A stretch of 63,709 bases of DNA, taken from the IMG/VR virus record IMGVR_UViG_3300050034_000204, positions 1 to 63,709 of that record; one strand, given 5' to 3'. The DNA is from a virus. A program made the translations under genes and the position numbers. Below the pieces are notes generated by a model. That model was not told the origin of the DNA, ran no database searches, and saw only the letters and a program-made list of their open reading frames with translations. Shown here piece after piece: positions 40,912 through 48,216 of this stretch; position 1 is the first letter of the stretch, and each line of letters opens with the position of its first letter.

Positions 40912-41125
40912 AAAATCTATAAACAATTCTTGCTCGTTCCATAGAATACGGGCTCATTTCTAATTGAACTTCGTCGCCCAATCCAATGCGAATGCTATTT
41001 TTCCGAAGTTTTCCACCCAAATAAGCGGTTATTTGCTGACCATTGGGAATTTCAACCACCCAATTTGCATTTGGTAAATTTTTAACAATCTTTCCTTTAA
41101 TAGATACTTGATCTGCTCTTGCCAC
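40910..41125 (-). CDS. infA: Translation initiation factor IF-1 homologue
   Basis: 71 aa, the normal IF-1 length. The sequence follows bacterial IF-1 throughout: SIKGKIVKNLPNANWVVEIP, then NGQQITAYLGGKLRKNSIRI, GLGDEVQLEMSPYSMERARI and VYRF, matching the OB-fold pattern of E. coli IF-1 (GKMRKNYIRI, GDKVTVELTPYDLSKGRI). IF-1 binds the 30S A site and helps select the start codon. It begins at GTG 41125 with GGAGG about 12 nt upstream. Most phages lack it. It could favour phage messages, including those with short or absent leaders. A fused or truncated form is not seen. Confidence 0.9.
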   Translation of the reverse strand: MARADQVSIKGKIVKNLPNANWVVEIPNGQQITAYLGGKLRKNSIRIGLGDEVQLEMSPYSMERARIVYRF

Positions 41126-41146
41126 TAAGTTTTTAATTCCTCCGTA

Positions 41147-41341
41147 TTATTGTTCAAGTTGATTTTGAATTCTATGTGAAACAATGGTCCATGCTTGATC
41201 CCATGCCGCCTCTTCTCCACCATAAAATCGAATTGTGATAATATGCTCGTCTTCTTTATTTACAATTAAATGTCTATCTCGCTCCTTTTTATAATATGCG
41301 AGTGGATAAACACCCAATACATTCTCTTTTGAAGTAGTCAT
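41147..41341 (-). CDS. Small hypothetical protein, 64 aa (paralogue of the next gene)
   Basis: Begins 4 nt inside the previous gene (ATGA). Contains VLGVYPLAYYKKERDRHLIV, then GGEEAAWDQAWTIVSHRI. The A-W-x-x-A-x-x-x-I helix at the end and the strand pattern match the 65-aa protein encoded next to it, so the two look like old duplicates. No domain recognised. Confidence 0.7.
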   Translation of the reverse strand: MTTSKENVLGVYPLAYYKKERDRHLIVNKEDEHIITIRFYGGEEAAWDQAWTIVSHRIQNQLEQ

Positions 41342-41535
41342 CTTTCGAAAATATCCTGCATTTCAGTTAATATCTTATCTTTCGCCTTTCCCCATGCATC
41401 ATCTTCAGAATAATTTGAAGTAGCCAATATTTTTTGAAAAGGCAACGAAGAATTAATTATCAACCATACCCCATTTGCATAACTGCAAAAGCATCTGGAA
41501 TTCTGACTTTTAACAAACTGCTTATTCTCACTCAT
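41338..41535 (-). CDS. Small hypothetical protein, 65 aa (paralogue of the previous entry)
   Basis: ATG 41535 overlaps the upstream stop as ATGA. MSENKQFVKSQNSRCFCSYA leads into a strand pair and EDDAWGKAKDKILTEMQDIF, which aligns with the C-terminal helix of the 64-aa neighbour. The three small genes at 41684, 41535 and 41341 are joined by 4-nt overlaps, so they form one translation unit. Role unknown. Confidence 0.7.
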   Translation of the reverse strand: MSENKQFVKSQNSRCFCSYANGVWLIINSSLPFQKILATSNYSEDDAWGKAKDKILTEMQDIFER

Positions 41536-41684
41536 GCAATCGTCCCTTTATTGCGAATAAGTGTAGGAATATCCAAATATGCATAAGAATATAACAAACC
41601 TTCTTGCCATCCCATGCGCTGCTTTAAAAAACGAATATGAGCTATTAGTTCTTCTTTGCTCCATTTTTCATAATCAATTTGCAT
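41532..41684 (-). CDS. Small hypothetical protein, 50 aa
   Basis: A short helical protein: MQIDYEKWSKEELIAHIRFL, then QRMGWQEGLLYSYAYLDIPT. The first helix resembles the leading part of phage and bacterial proteins with W-S-x-E-E-L-x-x-H. GGGAG lies 9 nt before ATG 41684, and its stop overlaps the start of the next gene. A sigma70-like promoter precedes it. Confidence 0.65.
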   Translation of the reverse strand: MQIDYEKWSKEELIAHIRFLKQRMGWQEGLLYSYAYLDIPTLIRNKGTIA

Positions 41685-41703
41685 ATTATATTCTCCCGTG
41701 CAA

Positions 41704-41733
41704 AGGATAGCACATGAATGAGATTGTTGTCAA
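41704..41733 (-). promoter_or_regulatory. Sigma70-like promoter
   Basis: TTGACA (41728-41733), 18 nt, TATCCT (41704-41709). Reads into the chain of small genes that leads to IF-1. Confidence 0.65.
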
Positions 41734-41735
41734 CA

Positions 41736-42905
41736 TTATTTAAATGTTTTCAGTAATAATGTTTGCGGGCCAATACAGCTTTTAATTTTCATATCCACTG
41801 AATGAATTTCCGAAAACCACTTCAATGTTTTTGAAGATGTGCCCAATGCCATGAATTTCTTCAACTGCTCCGCTGGCTTTCGCAAAGTTTTTTGCACACT
41901 TTTGGATTCATCCAAATTTAAAATTTTTGTTCCTTTAACATCTAAAGTGCAATTTGGGATTGCTACGAAATGCTGAATTTTTCTTGTCTTCTCATTATAT
42001 GCCCATAATTCTGCTGATTTTAAAATATCAATCGAATTAATCGACGTGATTTTTAATTCAGATGAATCATGAAGATATTTTAGATTGGCAACAATTTTTG
42101 CAGGAGGAACTGCTTTCTTCTTACGTACTTTGATTGCACGTTTTTGAACCGCAACTGCATTAATTTCATTAATAGCTCGTTCAAACCATTCAATGACACT
42201 CTTTAATTGTTTTGCAGAATAGGTTCTATAATCTTCATCATATGGAACAATCTTTGCTTGAGCTTTCTTGAAAGGAAGCATCTCATCATTAATAAAAGCT
42301 ATAACATCTTTCTTTTTATTAGATGGTATTGATGAAATTAAAGAAGTAATAGAATGCGATCCCTTGTATCCACCATAAATGAAATCAGAAAATAATCCAT
42401 CAATTTCTGCACAGATTCTTTTTACCTTTTCATTTAATCTATCTTGAATATTCGGTTTGTCCTCCGAGGTTTTTTCAGATATAGAAGCATGATAATATGA
42501 TAAACTTTTCGCAATTTCTTTTGCAATAAACTTCTTATTACGAAATGATGGAATATATCCAACTTGCATCATTCGAATAAGTTTACAGGCAGTAATGCTA
42601 AGTTCTCTATCGCTGCGTTCTAATTTCTTTACTAAGTTTAATGCATGGCCGGAAGCAGATAGAGATTTATAAGCAAGCTTTCGCATGGACCGATCTTCTT
42701 GCGTGGCAGTATACCAATTTAAAGCTTTAACTACTTGCAATTCTCGCTCGTCATGGGTCCATTCATTTTGAATTTCTGATGATGGCCATTCCATTTCAGA
42801 AATTCCAAGTTCTTTATGACCATCTCCCCGAAAACCAAGAAGATGAATTTTCTGGGGAATGGCAGGTAGAAATGATTTAATAACCTTATCTAAATTCTTT
42901 TTCAA
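41736..42905 (-). CDS. Conserved hypothetical protein, 389 aa
   Basis: The likely start is TTG 42905, with GAGG 5 nt upstream at the end of the exonuclease gene; an earlier TTG at 42923 has no ribosome binding site. The protein has a helical, basic middle region (KKLERSDRELSITACKLIRM), a lysine-rich linker (AIKVRKKKAVPPAKIV), and a beta-rich C-terminus (AELWAYNEKTRKIQHFVAI, KPAEQLKKFMALGTSS). I know the C-terminal type from T4-like phages but not a function. No enzyme motif found. Confidence 0.6.
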   Translation of the reverse strand: MKKNLDKVIKSFLPAIPQKIHLLGFRGDGHKELGISEMEWPSSEIQNEWTHDERELQVVKALNWYTATQEDRSMRKLAYKSLSASGHALNLVKKLERSDRELSITACKLIRMMQVGYIPSFRNKKFIAKEIAKSLSYYHASISEKTSEDKPNIQDRLNEKVKRICAEIDGLFSDFIYGGYKGSHSITSLISSIPSNKKKDVIAFINDEMLPFKKAQAKIVPYDEDYRTYSAKQLKSVIEWFERAINEINAVAVQKRAIKVRKKKAVPPAKIVANLKYLHDSSELKITSINSIDILKSAELWAYNEKTRKIQHFVAIPNCTLDVKGTKILNLDESKSVQKTLRKPAEQLKKFMALGTSSKTLKWFSEIHSVDMKIKSCIGPQTLLLKTFK

Positions 42906-42906
42906 C

Positions 42907-43464
42907 TTATCCTCGTTTTTCAAATGATTGAATGTTTCTATTTTTTAAAATATACAATAATCCATCTATTTGATTGTAGCAATCATCCAAGCTATCATGA
43001 ATTATTGTTTTAGCTGGAACCTTTCCCAATAATAGCATTGTTCTATAATCTTTCCAAGTCCAATAATTCCATGGGAAAAACATTTTATTTTCTTTAAAAA
43101 TATCTTCTAAAATTACTTGATCAAATGCTCCCTTACTCCACAGTCGAGATTTCCCATGAAGAAATGTTGCTAATTCTCGAAGTCCTCTTATAACAGGAGT
43201 ACGGCCATTCTCTGCAAAGATCTTTTCAATTACTTCTTGAGATTGTTTTCCCCACCATTCAACTGTCTTTGGATCTTCAAATCTATTATCTTGACCATCC
43301 AATTCTAGCAGAATATCAAATGATGGATTACTTCTAATATCTGCATCGAAATCAAATTCATCAAATGCCACCGCAGAAATTGATAATATTTTTGCTGATG
43401 ATATTGTTGCTAATGTTTCAATATCCACCATTGCAGATGGATATTCACTTAATAACTTTTCCAT
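42907..43464 (-). CDS. 3'-5' exonuclease, DexA-like (DnaQ superfamily)
   Basis: 185 aa. The three exonuclease motifs are present: ExoI DIETL (14-18), ExoII WSKGAFDQVILED (109-121), and ExoIII HDSLDDCYNQ (156-165). The EWWGKQ pattern following FEDPKTV is also found in T4 DexA-type enzymes. It degrades single-stranded DNA 3' to 5' and needs metal ions. AAGGAG precedes ATG 43464. Next to it are a putative sugar-related pair and the 389-aa protein in one minus-strand run. Confidence 0.85.
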   Translation of the reverse strand: MEKLLSEYPSAMVDIETLATISSAKILSISAVAFDEFDFDADIRSNPSFDILLELDGQDNRFEDPKTVEWWGKQSQEVIEKIFAENGRTPVIRGLRELATFLHGKSRLWSKGAFDQVILEDIFKENKMFFPWNYWTWKDYRTMLLLGKVPAKTIIHDSLDDCYNQIDGLLYILKNRNIQSFEKRG

Positions 43465-43472
43465 ATATCTCC

Positions 43473-44195
43473 TTAATCGTGAATTGGCTCTCCATTTGGC
43501 CCAATATTTCCCTTTACTCCAATTTCATCCAATTCCATAACACTTGCACCATCAAAAAACTTCAATAATAAGTGCTCGGTATCTTTATATTGTTTATTTG
43601 CTAACGCAGAAGTAAATTCTTCTAACATAAGATTATATCGATAAAATACCATATCAATTTTATTTTTATTAAATGACCATAAACGACTCATAAATTGTTC
43701 AGTCAAGCCACCAGTAAGATTAGGATGAAACTGACTCCTAGTACGTTTTGCAAAATAATATTTGTTTGGATTAGAAAAATTATTTAGATCGAATTTATCA
43801 TCTAACTCATATCTTCCAGATAGCTTAAATATTTGATCTACATCCTTTAATAAATCTTGTTCTGAGTATACCATCTTTTTCAAAGTTTGTCCAATAATAA
43901 GTAACTCTGTTAAATTTTTAACAACATCGTGATTACTTCCACCCTGTTCATAAATTCTTTTTACTTGAGCATCGCTTGAATAAGAATCAATCCGAGTAAC
44001 TAATCCATTTAAAATATTCTTCTCTTTTTTCGTTAAGGGTGATTCAACACTACTTTCTATTAAAATAATTTTTGAAGATGGCGCACGAGTTTTAATGCTC
44101 TCTAATGTCTTAATAGTTTGATTGAACCGATCTTCGTTTGAATATACTCCATACTTAGTATGAATTGCAGAGGTAACTAAAAATAATGATTGCAT
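43473..44195 (-). CDS. Putative glycosyltransferase-like protein, 240 aa
   Basis: The N-terminus (MQSLFLVTSAIHTKYGVYS, then RFNQTIKTLESIKTRAPSSK) has the layout of a nucleotide-sugar binding strand and helix, and IFKLSGRYELDD in the middle is like the K-[L/I]-S-G-R-Y segment of GT-A type glycosyltransferases. The remainder is helical. No signal peptide or membrane segment. It lies in one transcript with the 275-aa protein upstream. Modification of DNA or surface sugars is possible; a sequence profile is needed to decide. Confidence 0.45.
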   Translation of the reverse strand: MQSLFLVTSAIHTKYGVYSNEDRFNQTIKTLESIKTRAPSSKIILIESSVESPLTKKEKNILNGLVTRIDSYSSDAQVKRIYEQGGSNHDVVKNLTELLIIGQTLKKMVYSEQDLLKDVDQIFKLSGRYELDDKFDLNNFSNPNKYYFAKRTRSQFHPNLTGGLTEQFMSRLWSFNKNKIDMVFYRYNLMLEEFTSALANKQYKDTEHLLLKFFDGASVMELDEIGVKGNIGPNGEPIHD

Positions 44196-44203
44196 AATTC
44201 TCC

Positions 44204-45031
44204 CTACTCCATGTGAAACAATAATTTATATTGTGTGGTTGTTAAATTTCGATAATCTGCATAATCTTGCTTTTCTTTTTTAGTTATAGCAGAATTTTTC
44301 ATTTCAGTCAATGCGATAATTTGTTTTAATAAATTATCTGGTAAATTGGTCTTCATCTTTAATTCTTCAAAAGTATATTTATATGCCAATACATTGACAT
44401 CCCTATTTAACATTAAAAAAACACTGAATAATCTTTCTATTACAAATGAATAATACGGAATTTCTCTATCACGGCTATAATTGGCACTATTTGAATATAT
44501 CATCTCTTTATCAGTAATATCATTACTCACTTCTTTTAAGAAATTATCAACAAATGTAATATATCTATACCAAAATCCACGATTACCACAAAAATAATTA
44601 CAAAAAGCAAAAATATTATCATCCATAAAAACCATCGGGTCAAGTTCATATCCCATTCTTGAAAGCACCTTAATTATTAAATTGGATATACCTTTATGAA
44701 ACATCTCCCCATGTATGAGAACATTTGGATAAATTGCGGCATTAATAGGACACGGATTTATAAAATGAACATCTGCATCCCCTTCATCATTTTCAATAAA
44801 ATTTAAAAACTTCTGAGGAGATATACTTGTCTTTTCTTCAAATCTAGGACTTAATATTCCCCATCTAAGAAGTTCTGTTGGAACACTTTCATATGCTTTA
44901 TGAAAGATTGGATACTCTCTTAAAATAGATTCTTGATTATGGGTATTATCCCATGGAACAAGCGGAGATTTTACTTGTGCCATCTGAGAAGACGTATAAC
45001 ATAATTGATATAATGTAGTGAATTTCGACAT
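44204..45031 (-). CDS. Conserved hypothetical protein, possibly sugar-related, 275 aa
   Basis: WGILSPRFEEKTSISPQKF followed by DADVHFINPCPI resembles a family that I know beside glycosyltransferases in bacteria and phages, in which a WG-x-x-S-x-R-F-x-x-K-T motif and an N-P motif are conserved. The C-terminal part is helical. It is the first gene of the minus-strand run, and inverted repeat copy 2 lies upstream. Its promoter (TTGAAA-N17-TATCAT) ends 6 nt before ATG 45031. No strong Shine-Dalgarno (AGG only). Confidence 0.45.
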   Translation of the reverse strand: MSKFTTLYQLCYTSSQMAQVKSPLVPWDNTHNQESILREYPIFHKAYESVPTELLRWGILSPRFEEKTSISPQKFLNFIENDEGDADVHFINPCPINAAIYPNVLIHGEMFHKGISNLIIKVLSRMGYELDPMVFMDDNIFAFCNYFCGNRGFWYRYITFVDNFLKEVSNDITDKEMIYSNSANYSRDREIPYYSFVIERLFSVFLMLNRDVNVLAYKYTFEELKMKTNLPDNLLKQIIALTEMKNSAITKKEKQDYADYRNLTTTQYKLLFHME

Positions 45032-45037
45032 ACCTAT

Positions 45038-45066
45038 ATGATACTATTCAAAAAATGTCATTTCAA
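45038..45066 (-). promoter_or_regulatory. Sigma70-like promoter close to ATG
   Basis: TTGAAA (45061-45066), 17 nt, TATCAT (45038-45043). Transcription would start at or within a few bases of ATG 45031. Confidence 0.55.
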
Positions 45067-45080
45067 ATATTCATTTAAAT

Positions 45081-45206
45081 GAACGAGTATCATATAAAAA
45101 GATTGTGGGTGGTTATATTAAAAGCACTATATGTTGTGTAGTAAATTATCATAGACAACTAGGTGCGACATGTTTTTCGTATAGATCTTTACGGGTTTCC
45201 TGTCAC
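45081..45206 (-). repeat. Inverted repeat copy 2 (partner at 16765-16888)
   Basis: The 96-bp core (45111-45206) matches copy 1 in reverse with one mismatch, and a 10-bp block GAACGAGTAT (45081-45090) also matches. It is between the promoter region of the gene at 45031 and the end of the 877-aa gene. Confidence 0.9.
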
Positions 45207-45223
45207 GCTTCTAATGAGTTATT

Positions 45224-47857
45224 TTATCTATCTAAATCTCCATATATATTATATTCGTTGAAAGCGAGATATATACTGTTTTGGTCTTCATCTAAAAATG
45301 AATTGCTGGTGTTCGCTGCCCATCCAGAAGATATAATATTGATATTCGATGTGATGGACAATATATTACCTGATGGATCATAAACTTGAAATGGTAATCC
45401 GTACTGATTTTGAATAGAAAATATATTTGATGAAGACATATTTCCGGTAATACCGTGAACATTTCCTTCATTTATAGCAATGCAGATATTGCTATATCCA
45501 TTGACTGATACATTTGCATTTCCTCCCCAAATCCATGTAATAGGATATAAATTAGAATACCTTTTTTCTGGGAGCGCGGTGTTAATAATAATATTACCAG
45601 AATATATGTTGGAAGAAGTTATTGTGGCATTGACATAACTAGTAGGAGCTTGCTTCCAATTTTCACAATAGCCACAATTCCAAACATATCGATCACTATA
45701 AATTTCAATTTGATTTAATGGTAAATTATTATCTAGCCATTGTTGCAGAAAATTTAACGCTTTCTTTCCTTTTCCTGTTTTAATATAAATTAAAGGAATA
45801 GCAGACACATAACCAAGAATATTTCCATCGGGTTGATAGTCAGTCATCCATGAAGGAAGAGAGTAGGAATTAAAATCAGATATTGATCGAGTAAAACTAT
45901 ATTGCATATTTGGTATAGAAGCAATATTGGAATTATCTGATAATACATCATAATTTATAGTTGTATAATCATCCAATGGCTGAATATATATTACTTCGTA
46001 ATTATCAGTGGTAGATTGTGCCCACCTTAAATTATTAAGTAGATATTTTTTTGGATAATGTGCATAGTTAATTGCTTTTAATAGTTCATCGATTGAAGTT
46101 GGAGATATTCCATAAGCAACTAGCATTCGAAGATTGTTGGGTATTCCAAAATAGAAATCATCTTGTCTAAAAATATCAGTAGAAGGAATCAATAAATTAT
46201 TATGTAAGATATCTTGTAATTTATCGAAGGTATCATCATTGGTAAAAAATTCTAGAGATAAATTTGTTAGAGGTTCTATTGCGGGAGAAATAACTTGTAA
46301 AGTAAATTCTTTGGTGTTCGCCATATTAAAATTTTCATATGCGGTTTCAGCTTGAACTGTTATGGTATATGAATTTGCATTTGATGGATATGGCATTCCT
46401 CGGAGCATACCATTTTCCCCAAGTAATAATCCATCGGGCAAATTTCCAGAAGTGACGGTATAAACAATGGGATTAATTGCACTACTAACATTTCCAGAGG
46501 TAATTGTTACTGTTGGAAAGTCAGTATAATAATTTCCAGAATCGATAACTCCCACATTAGAAATTCTTCCAAAGTTAATATAAGGAATAGCATTGGCATA
46601 AGATGATTGTCCAACATTACCAAAATTTATTATTGCAGTGTCATAATAATTTCCTGCATCGGTTATATTAATAGTATCGATACCAAAATTTAAAAATAAT
46701 GTGGCAGCTTTACTATCACCGTCTGGATTTTCCCATATAAATTCAAAATCATCTGGAAGTTCGGTATATTCTTGATGAAACGGAGTAATTGACACTGAAG
46801 TAATTGCGCCATTGGCATCAACCGATGAAATAATTATATTTGCATTATTACTGCAAATTCCTCCGGCCAATATTTGAAAATTCCCAACCGAGAAGTTTTC
46901 TCCCCCATCAGAGATATTTGCAGCTTGTAATTTTAAAGTGCAGTTTGCTAAAGCAAGACTTATATTTGGATTTGTGAAGGTTGGTATTACATTTGCATAA
47001 ATTTGTAAAGAAGATGGCCTACCTGCTATTACATTTCCAATATTACTATTTGAAAACCACTTAACTCTATCCAAGTATGGTGAGAGAATATCAAGAGTAT
47101 AAGTTGTTGTGGTAGAATACGTGTTCATAATTTCTTTTGCAACGGTAACATCAAATGAATAATTTCCAGTATTTGATCTATCGATATAACCAGAAATCAA
47201 TCCAGAGATAGAATTTATTGTAATGTTACCGGGAATTGAAGATGTTCCATTCGCACTATAAATTAACGTATTATATTCAAAATCTTCCGCTTCCACTTGG
47301 AAAGAAATTGTTTCTCCTGTTCCATATATAATATCATTACCATTTAATATAATTGGATTATGATACGTGGCACTTTCGCTATCTTCATTTGAAAAGGAAG
47401 TGCGGTACATTGCCAAAATAGTACTATCTGCATCTGGAGTAAAACCAAATGTGATAGTATTCCCCAATAAACTCCAAGCAGAATTACTTTGAAGTAAGCC
47501 ATTATAAAATGCTCTTATACTATTATTTGAAGTCGGAGTTTCGCTGAGGATGAATGAGGTATTGTTTCCATTTATGTTCCCACTTGGAATTTCTAAGAAA
47601 TATCCTCCAGCTATTTCCGAAGTGGCATATTCATAAAATGCTGTTAGAGAATCTCCCACTATTGGAGCAATATTCATTAAAATTGTTTGATTTGATGCTC
47701 CAGTTATGCTATAATCAATATTATTTGTGAGAGTTACCCCATTTTTAACAAGAACTATGGAATCCTCAATTACAATTATATTAGATAATGTAAATATAGT
47801 GTTACTGCCATCTATATTTCCGGTTGGGTTTTCATTTCCTGCAAAAAATACACTCAT
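45224..47857 (-). CDS. Large tail/structural protein with repeated Ig-like domains, 877 aa
   Basis: The N-terminus has two copies of a familiar structural unit: NPTGNIDGSNTIFTLSNII and IPSGNINGNNTSFILSETPT, each followed by a strand and Y-x-x-x-x-P-x-x-x-D. The middle includes a He-PIG-like unit (TSGNLPDGLLLGENGMLRG, then YPSNANSYTITVQAE). The C-terminal region (FFTNDDTFDKLQDILHNNLL, then ISPTSIDELLKAINYAHYPK) is helical and unlike the rest. CATAAATA at 47873-47880 and GAGAGG precede ATG 47857. Likely a virion tail fibre or baseplate component. Confidence 0.65.
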   Translation of the reverse strand: MSVFFAGNENPTGNIDGSNTIFTLSNIIVIEDSIVLVKNGVTLTNNIDYSITGASNQTILMNIAPIVGDSLTAFYEYATSEIAGGYFLEIPSGNINGNNTSFILSETPTSNNSIRAFYNGLLQSNSAWSLLGNTITFGFTPDADSTILAMYRTSFSNEDSESATYHNPIILNGNDIIYGTGETISFQVEAEDFEYNTLIYSANGTSSIPGNITINSISGLISGYIDRSNTGNYSFDVTVAKEIMNTYSTTTTYTLDILSPYLDRVKWFSNSNIGNVIAGRPSSLQIYANVIPTFTNPNISLALANCTLKLQAANISDGGENFSVGNFQILAGGICSNNANIIISSVDANGAITSVSITPFHQEYTELPDDFEFIWENPDGDSKAATLFLNFGIDTINITDAGNYYDTAIINFGNVGQSSYANAIPYINFGRISNVGVIDSGNYYTDFPTVTITSGNVSSAINPIVYTVTSGNLPDGLLLGENGMLRGMPYPSNANSYTITVQAETAYENFNMANTKEFTLQVISPAIEPLTNLSLEFFTNDDTFDKLQDILHNNLLIPSTDIFRQDDFYFGIPNNLRMLVAYGISPTSIDELLKAINYAHYPKKYLLNNLRWAQSTTDNYEVIYIQPLDDYTTINYDVLSDNSNIASIPNMQYSFTRSISDFNSYSLPSWMTDYQPDGNILGYVSAIPLIYIKTGKGKKALNFLQQWLDNNLPLNQIEIYSDRYVWNCGYCENWKQAPTSYVNATITSSNIYSGNIIINTALPEKRYSNLYPITWIWGGNANVSVNGYSNICIAINEGNVHGITGNMSSSNIFSIQNQYGLPFQVYDPSGNILSITSNINIISSGWAANTSNSFLDEDQNSIYLAFNEYNIYGDLDR

Positions 47858-47872
47858 GGGAATCCTCTCTTA

Positions 47873-47880
47873 TATTTATG
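47873..47880 (-). promoter_or_regulatory. Late promoter box CATAAATA
   Basis: 15 nt before ATG 47857, leader with GAGAGG. Confidence 0.6.
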
Positions 47881-47896
47881 GCATATGGAGAGTATT

Positions 47897-48022
47897 ATGA
47901 ATAATATTATCGAGTTCCCGGCAATTCAAACACAAGAACATCTTAAAATTGTTGTTAGTACCGAAACAGCAAATATAACCGTCGTTAATCAACGAGTGAA
48001 TCAACAACCAAAAAAGAAGTGA
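47897..48022 (+). CDS. Small hypothetical protein, 41 aa
   Basis: ATG 47897 is preceded by GGAGAG. The product (MNNIIEFPAIQTQEHLKIVV, then STETANITVVNQ) is a strand-helix-like peptide ending in KKK. The sequence A AAA AAG, the classic -1 frameshift site, occurs in frame just before the stop; a slip would add five codons. It is divergent from the 877-aa gene. No homologue recognised. The space from 48023 to 48203 holds only a weak 25-codon frame. Confidence 0.5.
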   Translation: MNNIIEFPAIQTQEHLKIVVSTETANITVVNQRVNQQPKKK

Positions 48023-48029
48023 TATTTCA

Positions 48030-48107
48030 GTGAAATTTGCAATTGGTACTGTGGTAAGTACAGTCTTAGCAAGGAAAGCCCACCAGCATGCCATAGAACG
48101 TGATTAA
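48030..48107 (+). CDS. Possible leader peptide, 25 aa (weak)
   Basis: GTG 48030 to TAA 48107: VKFAIGTVVSTVLARKAHQH then AIERD. There is no clear Shine-Dalgarno. I list it only because the space between 48022 and the late box at 48204 is otherwise unexplained; the rest of that gap (48108-48203) holds nothing I can support. Confidence 0.2.
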   Translation: MKFAIGTVVSTVLARKAHQHAIERD

Positions 48108-48203
48108 TGCGTAGTGTGAGGTGACGTTGGTATCCTCGAAATATTTGCATAGATTATTAATTAGTTAAGCCGAAATAGTTGTAAAAAGACTCTGATAAAT
48201 TGG

Positions 48204-48211
48204 CATAAATA
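48204..48211 (+). promoter_or_regulatory. Late promoter box CATAAATA, 5 nt before ATG
   Basis: Places +1 on the A of ATG 48217 with T4 spacing. No Shine-Dalgarno is present in the 10 nt upstream. Confidence 0.75.
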
Positions 48212-48216
48212 AGATT

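Noticed and set aside
40910-45031. tRNA genes near IF-1
   Set aside because: I saw no cloverleaf or CCA-ended structures in this part of the window by eye.
45105-45383. Open frame through inverted repeat copy 2 on the + strand
   Set aside because: It runs antisense into the end of the 877-aa gene, and the same frame is not open across copy 1, so the repeat is not a coding unit.
48023-48203. Group I intron or structured RNA before the gp6 gene
   Set aside because: No convincing conserved intron core or long helices could be drawn; both flanking genes are intact.
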